A stretch of DNA of 64,000 bases. It comes from Thermothielavioides terrestris NRRL 8126. Taxonomy: Eukaryota; Ascomycota; Sordariomycetes; Sordariales; Chaetomiaceae. Below the pieces are notes generated by a model. That model ran no database searches and had not been told where the DNA came from. It saw nothing but the letters and a program-made list of their open reading frames with translations. The stretch spans positions 8,618,001 to 8,682,000 of the forward strand of contig NC_016457.1 of assembly GCF_000226115.1 (NCBI RefSeq), read 5' to 3'. Of this stretch, positions 35,878 to 46,734 are shown piece after piece. Numbering within the stretch: position 1 is the stretch's first letter; each line of letters starts with the position of its first letter. The position numbers were made by a program, and so were the translations under genes.

Positions 35878-38800
35878 TCAGATCATACCGCCGGGGACGC
35901 CCATGCCCGAGCTGGGCCCCAGGTTCGACGTTGCCACGCTGCGGCTCGCCGGTGGGCCTCTGGCGACAAATGACGGACTGTTGTCTCTCGACCTTCCGGG
36001 GTAAGGCCTGGGCGCGGTGCCCTGCATATCCGGGGGAGCCTTTCGCAGCCGTCGCCGCTGGTCTGGTCTGTTGCCGCCCTCATCTTCGCCGACAGGAACG
36101 CCGTTCCGGTTGTCGTCGTAGTCGACACTCGAGGTACTGCTGTTTGCATGACTGGCAAACGGCGGCCGAGGAGCCGTCATCTCCGCTGCCTCGGAGGGTG
36201 CCCGGTTGCGCGAGTCCTCGCGTCTGCGGCGGGGGTTGATGGGCGGAACAGGCGGCGCAGAGCCAGCCACATGGCTGTTTGAGCGCGACCTTGGCCCGCC
36301 GTACGCGTGGCCCGTATCGCCCATGCCGGGCGCCGCGGGAGGGGCTTGGTGGGGCGGCGGTGGATATTGTGGATGCGGGGAATGGTGTGGCAAACTCGTC
36401 GTGGGCACCTGGCTCGTCGACATCATAAACGTGGGCTCAGAGATATCCCTCTTGTCGACGGCCCGCTTCGCGGGTCCGCCCGTGAACCCATTAGCAGGTC
36501 CCAGAGCGGGCGACTGCGCAGCTGATGAAGCCTGTCGAGGGCGCGGCCCGAGCGATGTGGGGGTACCCACCGGAGAACCCGCAGGGCCCATCGCGTAAGG
36601 CGCCGGCGAGGGCAATCCCATCGGCGAGATTGGAGACGGCTGCCCAGAGTGCGGGTCCAGGCCTGGCCGCCCCGTGGGCTGAGCAAGGTTCGCTGCCGAT
36701 CTCGACCGCTCGAGATGGGGCGAAGGCGCAGGCGAAGGCGCACCCCCGCGGCCGGGATACGGATAAGGGGGCATCATGGGCGAGCCTTTGATATCCGTCC
36801 CAGGTAACCCGGGTGAGCGCATCATAGGTCGTCCCGAGTGCGGCGGCCCAAGTTGATCTTGAGGTCCTGTGTTGGTATTGGTCCTCAAACGAGGCGGCCG
36901 GCTGCTCGAGGAGCCGCCGCCGCTGGCCTCAGATCCGCTCCTCGAGCGTTCTCCAGACGGCCTCGCGGCTCCCGGCGAGCTGTAGCTGTGCTCGTCGCTC
37001 GGGGGTCGTTGTCTGTACGTGACGGGGGGTGGCCTTCTCTCCCCACTAGGCGTTCGTTGCCGCGGTCCTCGGTCTGCGCTCCCCACGCCTTGTGGCCCGT
37101 TTGCCTGGTCGAGCGTTTGGCCCGGCGTCGGCGAAGTCTGCGACGCTTGGTGCCGGGCGAGTGTCTCGAGCTCCTTCCGCCTTTGCAGCTCCCGCCGGGC
37201 TTGTCTGAAGGCCTTCAGGCCCGGGTGGGTGGCGTTGTTGTCCTCGTCCTGATCTTGCTCACCAGAGAATCCCGCCCTCGGCATCTGATGGTTTGGGGGT
37301 GCGATGTCTTCCCTAGAAACCTCTTCCTTCATAGTCTCCAAGGCAGGAAATTCCTTCTCTTCGAACGACTGCTTGCCCGGCAAGGGTGAGGTGCTCATCG
37401 TTGCGGCCCCGAGGCCCAGAATCTTCAGCCCTTTGGATTGGCCCGTCACCATGTTGCGCGACCGATCGATGAGCGATCCCCGACTGGATTTCGGCTTCAG
37501 GATCCCCAGAGGGTTTGAAGACTGCGAAGAGAGGCTTGCAGAGTCCGCCGGCCCTGGCTGAGGAGAGGCAGCCCTGCTGCTATCGGACTCGACATACGAG
37601 GTCAGCTTCTCCCTCACACGACGCCGCGCCTCAGCGAGCTGGTTCGCAAACTCGTCTGTCTCGTCCTCAGTGGCAGTGCTGGAGCGGTCCATCGGAACAG
37701 AGTCTGAGGCGTCACGCTTCGATTCATCCACTGCCTCCATCGCCGCCCTCTCGGTCGCACTGCCAGGGTGAAGTCTCGCCATATCCCGGCCCGAAGAGGA
37801 CCAAGCGTTCCCAGATGATTCGGGCCCCGAAACCTCAAACCCACCGGCGTCCAGTGACGAGTCCACACTTTCTGTGCGAAGATGCTGACGGACGAGCCCA
37901 CTCAAACCGGCGGTAGGGCCCAGGGTTGGCGAGTCTTCCGGCGATGGCTGCTGCGAATTCAAGGCCGAATTATCGCGTTTGGCGATCGGAGAGGTGTCGC
38001 CCCTCATCTTGCCCGCAACGGAGAGTGGGGTCGGCAGCGCCGACTGCCTGAACGCCGGGTGGTCCTGATCAGAGGGCCGCTCAATGTTAAGCTCAGTGGG
38101 CGCGGAGAGCGCGGGCGGGTTAACAGCGATCGGCTGAGGCGTCTCTCCGTCTGTAACGGGCGTTGGAGGCAGCCGTACCTCTTGTGCTTCGGGTCGAGCT
38201 TGTACGGGGGGGACTTTCGCGTCCGGCTTTCGTGGCTCGACACCGCCTGCGTCATTAGATTCAACTCTGTGCCTTTGGGTCGGCGTCTCCCGGCCTTGTT
38301 GAAGCTGACGCTGGCGCTCAACATATTGAGACTCGTCGTAGGGTTGTGTGGGTTTCTGGAAAATGCCCAAAGCCGTTGCCTTGCCCACGTCCTTAGGCAG
38401 AATCGGCAGGGTCGGCAGCTCGCCTGTCTCGCTGACGGGCGGGCTGAGCGGGGGCAAGCCACCGAGGCTGGGCTTGCCGTCCGTTGGGGCTCTGACGCCC
38501 AAGTCGATAGTTCCAATTGGTCGGCTCGGGCCTGTTGGGCTCGTTGACCTGAGATTCGGAGCACTGCCCTTGCTAAGGAGGTTCCTGTTGCTGGCGAAGC
38601 GATCGACAGGAGCGTCATTTTGCGACGTGCCGGCCACGGAGAGGTCGGGCGTCCTGGTGCCAAACGCGCGGGGTCGCGTCAGGTGCTCGATTCGTGACAA
38701 TACTGAGGTTTGCTGTTCATGCATGTCCTGGTTCAAGTTTTGCTCGTATAGCCGCCGAGTCCGGGTAACACTGCGCTCGGGAATGCCTGAAATTATGGTG

Positions 38801-39624
38801 GATGTCGACGTATTCGAGGTCGATTGTCCGTCTTTGGGCGCAACAGCCGCTTGCGAGGCGATGGACGTAGCTGCTGTGGAGTTGCGGGCCATGGAGGCCG
38901 AAGAAGTGGTAGATGCGGTTTCCCTCTTGCGATTGTACCCCACGGGAGGCGGGGACTCGGGACGATCATGGACGTCTTCCTCGCGCCCACTCTCGGACTC
39001 GGCATTATCATGGTCTTCCAATGACTTTTCCTTCTCTGCTATCCTCCAGCGTTGGAACGCGGACAAGGCCACGTCGTCTTCGTAGAGCGCCCGGCCACGC
39101 AGACCGCTCCCTGAGTTTGCGGAGATCTTGTAGATTTTCTGCCTGCCACCGAACAGGTTGTTGCCCTCGGTTGGTCTGGAACGGGTTAGAACACTTCCGC
39201 CGTTCTCCGACTCTCGATCGTCTGATGCAACCGAGGTGGTGCGAAGGAAGGTTTGGCCCCTTATGGACTCGACTTCGGCGATGTCGGACAGGCCAGTACC
39301 TCCTCCGAAGCCAAAATCGGCCAGCCGGGACTGCCGCTTGGGGAAGAGAACGCTATCATCGCTAGCCTTCCCGATCTTCGTATTTGGGTCGTCCTGCTCC
39401 CTCAACATGGAAAATCGAGCCGACAAGTTGGCCATCAGCAGGCTAGTGCGGAAGTCATCGTTCGATGGCAGAGCGGTGGCCAGGTCAAACTCCTTCTTGA
39501 CTTCCTCCTGTTGCGTCTTCTTCCCCTTGCGAAAAAAGGAGAGCGAGGATTGCTCCGACTCTTCGCTGGAGCGGCCGGCGGAAAGGTCATCTTTCGCCCT
39601 CTTTTTCGTCCTGAAACGATTCAT
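35878..39624 (-). CDS. uncharacterised 1248-residue polar protein, single exon
   Basis: One uninterrupted frame from an ATG at 39624 to 35878. The frame is open ~96 codons further upstream, but MNRFRTKKRAKDDLSAG has the look of a conserved N-terminus and the upstream part does not. Conserved-looking blocks sit in the first ~220 residues: DLATALPSNDDFRTSLLMAN, RFSMLREQDDPNTKIGKASD, SDIAEVESIRG, EGNNLFGGRQKIYKI and ALYEDDVALSAFQRWR. The rest is Ser/Pro/Arg rich and disordered, with one charged helical stretch (KAFRQARRELQRRKELETLA, ~870-890) that could be a coiled coil. I recall similar uncharacterised proteins throughout filamentous ascomycetes. No enzyme motif, signal peptide or membrane segment. 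Possibly a cytoplasmic scaffold; that is inference only. Confidence 0.85.
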   Translation of the reverse strand: MNRFRTKKRAKDDLSAGRSSEESEQSSLSFFRKGKKTQQEEVKKEFDLATALPSNDDFRTSLLMANLSARFSMLREQDDPNTKIGKASDDSVLFPKRQSRLADFGFGGGTGLSDIAEVESIRGQTFLRTTSVASDDRESENGGSVLTRSRPTEGNNLFGGRQKIYKISANSGSGLRGRALYEDDVALSAFQRWRIAEKEKSLEDHDNAESESGREEDVHDRPESPPPVGYNRKRETASTTSSASMARNSTAATSIASQAAVAPKDGQSTSNTSTSTIISGIPERSVTRTRRLYEQNLNQDMHEQQTSVLSRIEHLTRPRAFGTRTPDLSVAGTSQNDAPVDRFASNRNLLSKGSAPNLRSTSPTGPSRPIGTIDLGVRAPTDGKPSLGGLPPLSPPVSETGELPTLPILPKDVGKATALGIFQKPTQPYDESQYVERQRQLQQGRETPTQRHRVESNDAGGVEPRKPDAKVPPVQARPEAQEVRLPPTPVTDGETPQPIAVNPPALSAPTELNIERPSDQDHPAFRQSALPTPLSVAGKMRGDTSPIAKRDNSALNSQQPSPEDSPTLGPTAGLSGLVRQHLRTESVDSSLDAGGFEVSGPESSGNAWSSSGRDMARLHPGSATERAAMEAVDESKRDASDSVPMDRSSTATEDETDEFANQLAEARRRVREKLTSYVESDSSRAASPQPGPADSASLSSQSSNPLGILKPKSSRGSLIDRSRNMVTGQSKGLKILGLGAATMSTSPLPGKQSFEEKEFPALETMKEEVSREDIAPPNHQMPRAGFSGEQDQDEDNNATHPGLKAFRQARRELQRRKELETLARHQASQTSPTPGQTLDQANGPQGVGSADRGPRQRTPSGERRPPPVTYRQRPPSDEHSYSSPGAARPSGERSRSGSEASGGGSSSSRPPRLRTNTNTGPQDQLGPPHSGRPMMRSPGLPGTDIKGSPMMPPYPYPGRGGAPSPAPSPHLERSRSAANLAQPTGRPGLDPHSGQPSPISPMGLPSPAPYAMGPAGSPVGTPTSLGPRPRQASSAAQSPALGPANGFTGGPAKRAVDKRDISEPTFMMSTSQVPTTSLPHHSPHPQYPPPPHQAPPAAPGMGDTGHAYGGPRSRSNSHVAGSAPPVPPINPRRRREDSRNRAPSEAAEMTAPRPPFASHANSSTSSVDYDDNRNGVPVGEDEGGNRPDQRRRLRKAPPDMQGTAPRPYPGRSRDNSPSFVARGPPASRSVATSNLGPSSGMGVPGGMI

Positions 39625-42600
39625 CGTGGCGATTTCAGAGGCGTTCTCCACACAGCGGCATCGACCACTCGAGGGCGAGGTAATCCAAAAACGCGACGAC
39701 GAGCTCACAGAACTGCTGGTTCCAAAGAGGGGAGGCGACGACTCATGTAGGCCGAGTCCGGATGGGACGTGGCACAAGGGCCAACGCGTCCGCGCAGCCG
39801 GGGCGAAGTGGGGTTGGGAATGTCTCCCTCTCGGTGGTCTATCCCGGCAGTCAGTATGATCACGATGTGTAACAGTGCACAGCGCCTGCAGCATGGGGCT
39901 TGAGAGTGACATATTGAGAACGTGTGCAACGCGTAGGGAGGATCAGAGCCGCCATACGACCTCTCGGCCGGGCTGGCGTAACGCAATCCAACTTTCGCAC
40001 GCCGCGCCCCATGGTCTGCTGTACGCAAATGAATACTGAGGAAAGCGACATGGCGTCTCTATCAGGCGGTCGAGCTGAGGGCGGGCAGAGTTCAGCCGAG
40101 GCCGACGTACCACTGGTGATGCGCTCAAGCGCTCGGCGAGCGGTGCCCAGGCTCCACTGGGTTCCAGATGGAGCTGTGACCAAGCGTTCGTCTCAAGATT
40201 GACCTCGACGAAGGGAGCCTTGCCGAATAGGCTTCAGATGGTTGAAGATGGCACGCAAGCCCAAATGGGTCGCATCGACTGTGGCACCCGTGATGCTGCA
40301 CACTCCCGCCGTGGTTTTCTGCAAGAAGCCTGTGAACCGGTGGGAGAGCTGAGTCGCTGGTATCTTTGGGACAAAGAAAAGCGGCTCGAGTGGCGAATTC
40401 GGAATCGACTGGCGTGTCGTTGCAGGGTGCGGCGGTCGAAGAAATGAGGGCGTGGGGCGGTCTCGCTCCGGGTGTTCCTCCGCTCCGTCGGTAGTTCGAT
40501 TCAAAAGCCGAGGCTGCTGGCAGAAGAAGGACGCTGAAGAAGGAGCGGACGAGGTAGAATTGGCACCTTAAACAACAACAGAAAGGAAGGACAAGACCTT
40601 CGAGTGCATTCGAAGGCCAGGAGCCAGAGAACGTCGGCTTGGAATGCGTGATGGCATGGAGTTTTGGGTCTGGGGAAGAAACGGAGGGAAAGGACGGGCC
40701 TGGACACCAAGTGCAAGACCGCGCACGCTCGCCAGATGAGTGGAGGCCGGCAAGGGTCGAGGGAGTCAAAACGCGGAAAGAGGTGCATCACAATCCCGGT
40801 CTCTGGGCCCCGCGATTGGATAATGCCTCTCCAATAACGGCAAGGGAGCCAGTGCCAGTCTATACTCGAATGGGCATTGCCTCTCCCCACTCGGGGTGTC
40901 GGCTGGTAACCAGGAGTTGGCCGTGCGTGCATGCTCCGTCCACTAGCGTAAGAATACCGCGGCGGACTCGATTTGATTGGACCGCTTTCAGCTTCAAGCC
41001 CAAGCGGGGAAGGCCAGTGGTGTGGCCTTCGTGTGTGTAAGCAAGCTGGCCAGGGAGGAAGAAGAAATTTGGAAACGGGAGAGAAAAAGGGCTCAGCAGG
41101 GATCTTGCGACTGGCTTCATTCCTCTCCACCCGAACAATAAGACGAACGGGGTATCAAGCTCCAGAGAGGAAGGATGGTTCAGAGGCACTGATAGGGGCA
41201 ACAGCATGGGAATGACAATTCGTTCACGGCGCTCGGTACCTGGTTAGGGCTCTCTATGCCTGCGATCGGGACGGGCAGATGCAGGACTGCGAGGTTGGCG
41301 GCAGCATGTTCCAGGCCTGCATGCTGCACACGGCGCAATGCCGTGTAGTGTACGGATTACACTCCACTACGTATACATCCACTCCACCACGCAGTCACGG
41401 CCATTGGGCATTGGGCAGCGCCAGAAGTTAAATGCTTCCTCACAATAGAAGCTTCTTTGCCGTAGGACGATCTGTCTCCCAACCAATAGCCACGCCCCTT
41501 CCCACCCCCTCGGCCCCAACCCTGGCCGTTAGTTAGTGTACATCACCTCGAACAAGGTTCCGCCCCACCCACACGGGTCGGCCACGGCTTCCGCGAACCA
41601 ATCAGGCAGCCGTTCCTGACGCTTAGCTATTTGGGGGCAAGCTTGGTGGGCATCGTATCTCCACTCCTCAGCTCGCTCCTGAAATTTTGAATGCGCACCG
41701 ACTGGCCCCTGTTATATCGTGCGTACAGTCACAAGTGCATTGTCAGGAATGTCAGGATACTACACTCCGGAATACACATAGTGTAATTCAGAGTGTATTG
41801 TAGAAAGGGAGAGGAGGGGAGACCAATTTCCGCTCGTCCATGTTTTTGCTGGTGCTCAAGTCGTCTCTTGCTTTTTCGGCTCAGAAAAAGCCCCCGATAA
41901 ACAAGTGTATGTATACCCGGTTGAGCTGAAAGTGGGAACGCGAGTACAGTCGGGTACTATCGTGGACAGAATACAGCCGAGGCAGCACGAAAGCAGAACG
42001 CAGCGGTCGTTATCTGTCGCATTGCTGCATCCACGCCGGCACATATCCTGTGTAAAAGTACACTCAACACGGCCCACCGACTCCAGCTCGCTCAGGCGCC
42101 AAGTTTCAGCCATATGAGCATTTGGTGTAGGAGAAGAAAAGTGCTTGTATGTATTGGTGGTTAGTGTGGGTACTCCAGCCTCCACTGGGATTGCACCTCC
42201 ATATTCCGTAGGGCTCTCAATTTCTGGCTGAAACCTTGCGATGGATCCTGGCCTCGTGGCAATCCCTGGCCAAATTCCGTTGCTTTGGGAATCACGGATT
42301 CCACTCGTGGATGGATGTACAATCCAAAGGAAGAACAGAGGCAGCGGAACATCCCCACTTTCCCACTTCGCCCTTGGGTCGCGAGTGGCTAATGGGATCG
42401 ACAGGCCTGGCGAACTGCGCGGGTTTGTTAACGATGCCGATGCATCGCCGAAGATGAGCTTCGGACCTCGTGACTCAACCTGCCAAGCCCTGGAGATATA
42501 CTAAAACGCCAATTAGATGGAGGTCCTCAACGTGTGTATGGAATGCAGCTCAGCTCATCAGTGCTCCGTTCCACCGAGGCTCTGTTGTCTTTGGTGAAGC

Positions 42601-43735
42601 AGCGCAGAGATTAGTGTACTGAGGTCATACGATCGCAAACGGCACGAACGGCGCACCTCACCCCCACAACCCGTGATTACTGTGATACACCGTAAAAGCT
42701 CATCGCGGCAAACGAAAAATGTTGAGGCGGAAATCGTGTGAAGGGGATGTGGCACAGAAGGGAAGGCCTCGCAACCTGATCTGGAGCGTATGATGTGTGC
42801 ATACAGGACGCTCGCTGATCGGCATCCCTTGCTTGTCGAATTGCGAGGCTGGATTGTTGTGTATTCTGGCTGGCACGTTTCACTGAACGACCGGAGACGC
42901 GAGACGTCAAAAGCAAGTCGACGCCGCCCGTGTTTTCGATTTCCGACTGCCCCTGACTGAGGCGCCCGCCACGCCGATTAATATTCCGCTGCCGCAACGC
43001 CGATTTGCGCTTTCATTCATTGCCTTCAATTGGCGGATTTGCGAGCCAACTCTGGGAGTTGCCGTCCTACACGGAAGTAATATTATACTAGTTTGTTGCA
43101 CTCTACAACCTAAACGGCTGGCGAGATAAGAGAGGGCGGTTGCGCATCCCGAGCCGCCGGTCAAGCCGCACCGTGTTGCTTCTTTTCGGAGTAACTACCT
43201 TAAGGTACCTTACAGCTGAGTTGATCTGACAGGTACAAGCAAGTAATCCGTACACCGTACAGTTAATGTTTAGCCCCAGCACCCATGAGTCAGGGACGAA
43301 GCATCGTTCATGGAACCCGCTGGCCACTCCACGGCGGAGACTTCCGCTGTGGTCCCAACTCTGTCAGGAGTACGGAATATTCCGTACGGATCCGTATCTC
43401 CATCTCCCAACTTGCATAGCAAGGCTTCCACCAGTTCATCTCAAACGTTGTGTGCGTTGGCTTCAAACGTCACTGGGCGGGCAAGCCCAAAAAATAATCT
43501 GGCAGGGCCAACAGCGGTCCTCGCGCCCCAAAAAAGCAATTACCGTTGGGCAATGCAATTGGTGTGACCGCAGCCTCCCCCATGTTCGTTTGGTTAACCG
43601 ACCCCGACAGTCGGATCCGGGTTTCGTTGTTGCATCCCCTGATCTACACACAACACCATTGACTGACCAACAGACAACAAAGTTTGTTATTCCTCTGTCA
43701 CATCGTGATTATTAACTACACTACACTATGCCGCC
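39625..43735. other. long spacer, 4.1 kb
   Basis: Divergent region between the 1248-residue protein (minus) and the beta-glucosidase (plus). Frames up to ~214 codons (40125-40769 minus, 40501-41130 minus) overlap each other and have no family character; I read them as leader or chance. TAGTGTA-type motifs occur near 41339-41380, 41533, 41757-41806 and 43716-43731. A 16-base palindrome lies at 43371-43386. Confidence 0.5.
43371..43394. repeat. adjacent palindromes (16 + 8 bases)
   Basis: TACGGAATATTCCGTA is a perfect 16-base inverted repeat, followed directly by CGGATCCG, another perfect palindrome. It lies ~350 bases upstream of the beta-glucosidase start. Confidence 0.6.
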
Positions 43736-46349
43736 ATGAACGTACTGAGAAGCGCATTGTACGGCATGCTGCCCCGCAGCCGCCGCGAGTCGCGGGCCGA
43801 GCCGGGGCAGGCCGTCTTGAGCACCAAGACAGCCGCCGCGCTTCTCTGCGCCGCCTGCTCGCTGCCAGCAGGCTTGGAACTGTCCGAGGTGCCGTACTAT
43901 GGGCTGAGCCCCCCGGTCTACCCGTCACGTAGGATCCGCCCCCCTCCGCCCCTTTCTTTGTTGTTTTTCCTCCTTCTTTTTCTTTTTTCTCCCGACTCCC
44001 TCTCCCGTCCCCGACGCTCCCCGGCCCGGCCCTACTAACCAACTCGGCTCCGAAGCACTCGGCAATGGCTCCACCGACGCCCGCTGGGCGTCCGCCTACG
44101 GCCGCGCTCGGGACCTGGTCTCGCGCATGACCGTCGAGGAGAAAGCCAATGTGACGCGCGGCTGGCCCGGCATCTGCGTGGGCAACACGGGCGACGTGCC
44201 CCGGCTTGGCATCCCGAGCCTGTGCTTCGCTGATGGCCCCGCGGGCCTCCGGGGGCAGGAGTTCGTGTCCGCTTTCCCCGCCGGCATCCACGTGGCGGCC
44301 ACCTTCGACCGTGATCTCATGCTCGAGTACGGCCGCGCCATCGGCCGCGAGTTCCGCGGCAGGGGCGTCAATGTCGCCCTGGGCCCCGTGGCCGGTCCGC
44401 TCGGTCGCGTTGCTCGCGGCGGACGGAACTGGGAAGGGCTCAGCAACGACCCGTATCTCGCCGGCGTCGGTATGGGTGCCATCACTCGTGGCATCCAGGA
44501 AGCCGGCGTCATCGCAACGCCGAAGCACTGGCTGCTGAACGAGCAAGAGTTCCGTCGCCGGCGGACTCCCCTCGGCGAAGCCATCAGTGCGAACGTCGAT
44601 GATCGCACCCTGCACGAGCTCTACGTCTTCCCCTTCATGGACGCGCTCCGCGAAGGAGCCGGTGCCGTCATGTGCAGCTATCAGCGCGCCAACCACTCGT
44701 ACGCCTGCCAGAACTCGAAGCTGCTGAACGGCATCCTCAAGACCGAGCTCGGCTTCGAGGGCTTCGTCGTGAGCGACTGGGACGCACAGATGTCTGGTGT
44801 CGCCTCGGCAAACGCCGGCTTGGATCTCGTCATGCCCAACGCCGGCTTCTGGGGGGCCGAGCTCGTCCAGGCGGTGCGCAATGGGTCGGTGAGCGAGGAG
44901 CGCCTCGGCGACATGGCCGCCCGTATCCTCGCGTCCTGGTATTACTTGCACCAGGAAAACGACTATCCGCCGCCTGCCATATACACCAATATGCAGAAAC
45001 ACTTCCCCGTCGACGTGCAGGCGGACCACGCCAAGCTGATCGAGGAAATCGGCGCGGCTGGCACAGTCTTGGTGAAGAACATCAACAACACCCTGCCCTT
45101 TAAGAAACCGCGGTTTCTCTGCGTCTACGGCTATGACGCGACCGTCAAGGCGGGTCCGTGGCAGAACCGAGATCGATACGGCGGCGGATACGAGGACAAC
45201 TTCGGGTGGAACACGCTGAACGGCACGCTCATCACCGCCGGAGGATCGGGCGGAAACTCACCGCCTTACGTCGTCTCTCCGTTCCAGGCTCTGCAAGAGC
45301 GCCTCAGCAAGGACAGGGGCATCCTGCGCTGGGATTTCTACTCGGAAAACCCAACGCCGTACGTCAACGCTGACGCCTGCTTGGTCTTCATCAACGCCTA
45401 CGCCTCCGAGAGCTTCGACCGCACGAGCCTGACCGACGACTTCAGCGACCGGTTAGTGCTGAACGTGGCTTCGTGGTGCGCCAACACCATCGTGGTGGTG
45501 CACTCTGCTGGTACGTTCTCCTTCCCCTCCTCCTCCTCCTCCTTCCCCTCCTCATCGCCATGCATATATACACCCCGCCTTGCAAAAAAGCAGCCACCTG
45601 ACTCGCTCCCACCAGGCATCCGCACCGTCGACGCATGGATCACGCACCCCAATGTGACCGCGACGCTCTTCGCCGGGCTGCCGGGCCAGGAATCCGGGCA
45701 CGCGCTGGCGGCGGTGCTCTACGGGGACGTCAACCCGTCGGGGCGGCTGCCGTACACGGTGGCGCGGGCCGAGGCCGACTACGGCGCGCTGCTCAACTCG
45801 TCCGTGTCGGCGGCCCGCTTCCCCGAGGCCAACTTCACCGAGCGGCTGTGGATCGACTACCGCGCCTTCGACCGCGACGCCCTCGCCCCGCGCTTCGAGT
45901 TCGGCTTCGGCCTGTCCTACACCTCCTTCGCCTACGCCGGCCTCGCCGTCTCGCTGCTGCGCCGCGCCCCCGCCGCGCCCGCCGAGTTCCCGGACCAGAG
46001 CGTGCCCGTGGTGCAGGGCGGGCATCCCGCCCTGTGGGAGGTGGTCGCGGTGGTGCGGTGCACGGTCACGAACACCGGCGCGGTGGAGGGCGCCGAGGTC
46101 GCGCAGCTGTACGTGGGCGTCCCCGGGGCCGGCGAGGACTCGCCTGTGCGGCAGCTGCGCGGGTTCGTGAAGGTCGGCCCGCTGGTGCCCGGCCAGGCGC
46201 GCGAGGCCGTGTTCGAGCTGACGAGGAGGGACTTGAGCGTCTGGGACGTCGTCGCCCAGCAGTGGCGGCTCAGGAGGGGGAGGTATGCCGTCTGGGTCGG
46301 GGCGAGTAGTCGGGACTTGAGGTTGGCGGGCGACTTCGTTATTGAGTGA
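43736..46349 (+). CDS. GH3 family beta-glucosidase
   Basis: Three exons (43736-43928, 44056-45510, 45616-46349) give 793 residues. The first intron (127 bases) is pyrimidine-rich with a TACTAAC branch site; the second (105 bases) is a multiple of three and so is invisible as a frame break. GH3 landmarks: LCFADGPAGLRG, RNWEGLSNDPYLAG, KHWLLNEQE, and the nucleophile block VVSDWDAQMSG with Asp305. ASESFD with Glu516 stands where the family has its acid/base Glu. The end (VTNTGAVEGAEVAQLYVGVP) is the fibronectin-III-like domain of fungal enzymes. It should hydrolyse terminal beta-D-glucosyl residues, as in cellobiose breakdown. The N-terminus is odd: MNVLRSALYGMLPRSRRESR precedes a hydrophobic stretch at ~32-47, so it may be a signal anchor, or the true start may differ. 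A beta-xylosidase or glycoside of secondary metabolites cannot be excluded. Confidence 0.9.
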
Positions 46350-46734
46350 AGGGTAAAGTGTTCCTGGTTAGTGCCGCATCATGCATGGCATTGACCAGCT
46401 GTCCACAATCTCATTTGAAGAGCGCAAGATTGGAGCCTCTGCGTCAAGAGTGTCTTGGATAAGCAGTTACTCCAGTCTCCATCTTGCCCCTCGCGACTTC
46501 TCAAGCAAGACCTTGGCATTGGCTTCGCAGCGATGCCACAAGCAAGCCAGAACCAACAACTCGCGGTAACTAGGTAGTAATACCGTCGGCTCGGCAGCCC
46601 TTTAAAGCTGTCCCAAACCGCTAACTAATCCAGAATTAAAGGTATTAGGTTCATACATCATATCATAAGTCAGCTCATCAAAGGGGCCGGCAGCGCATCC
46701 TCACAGAGCGCTTGCCAGTGCAACCTACCCCGTC
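46350..46734. other. convergent spacer, 0.4 kb
   Basis: 3' flanks of the beta-glucosidase (plus) and the TMEM135-like gene (minus). Nothing else recognised. Confidence 0.5.

Noticed and set aside
38348..39085. Plus-strand frame of 245 codons inside the 1248-residue gene
   Set aside because: Antisense shadow of a long, conserved-looking minus-strand coding region.
40125..41130. Overlapping minus-strand frames of ~210 codons
   Set aside because: They overlap each other in different frames, lack conserved motifs, and sit in the leader region of the 1248-residue gene.
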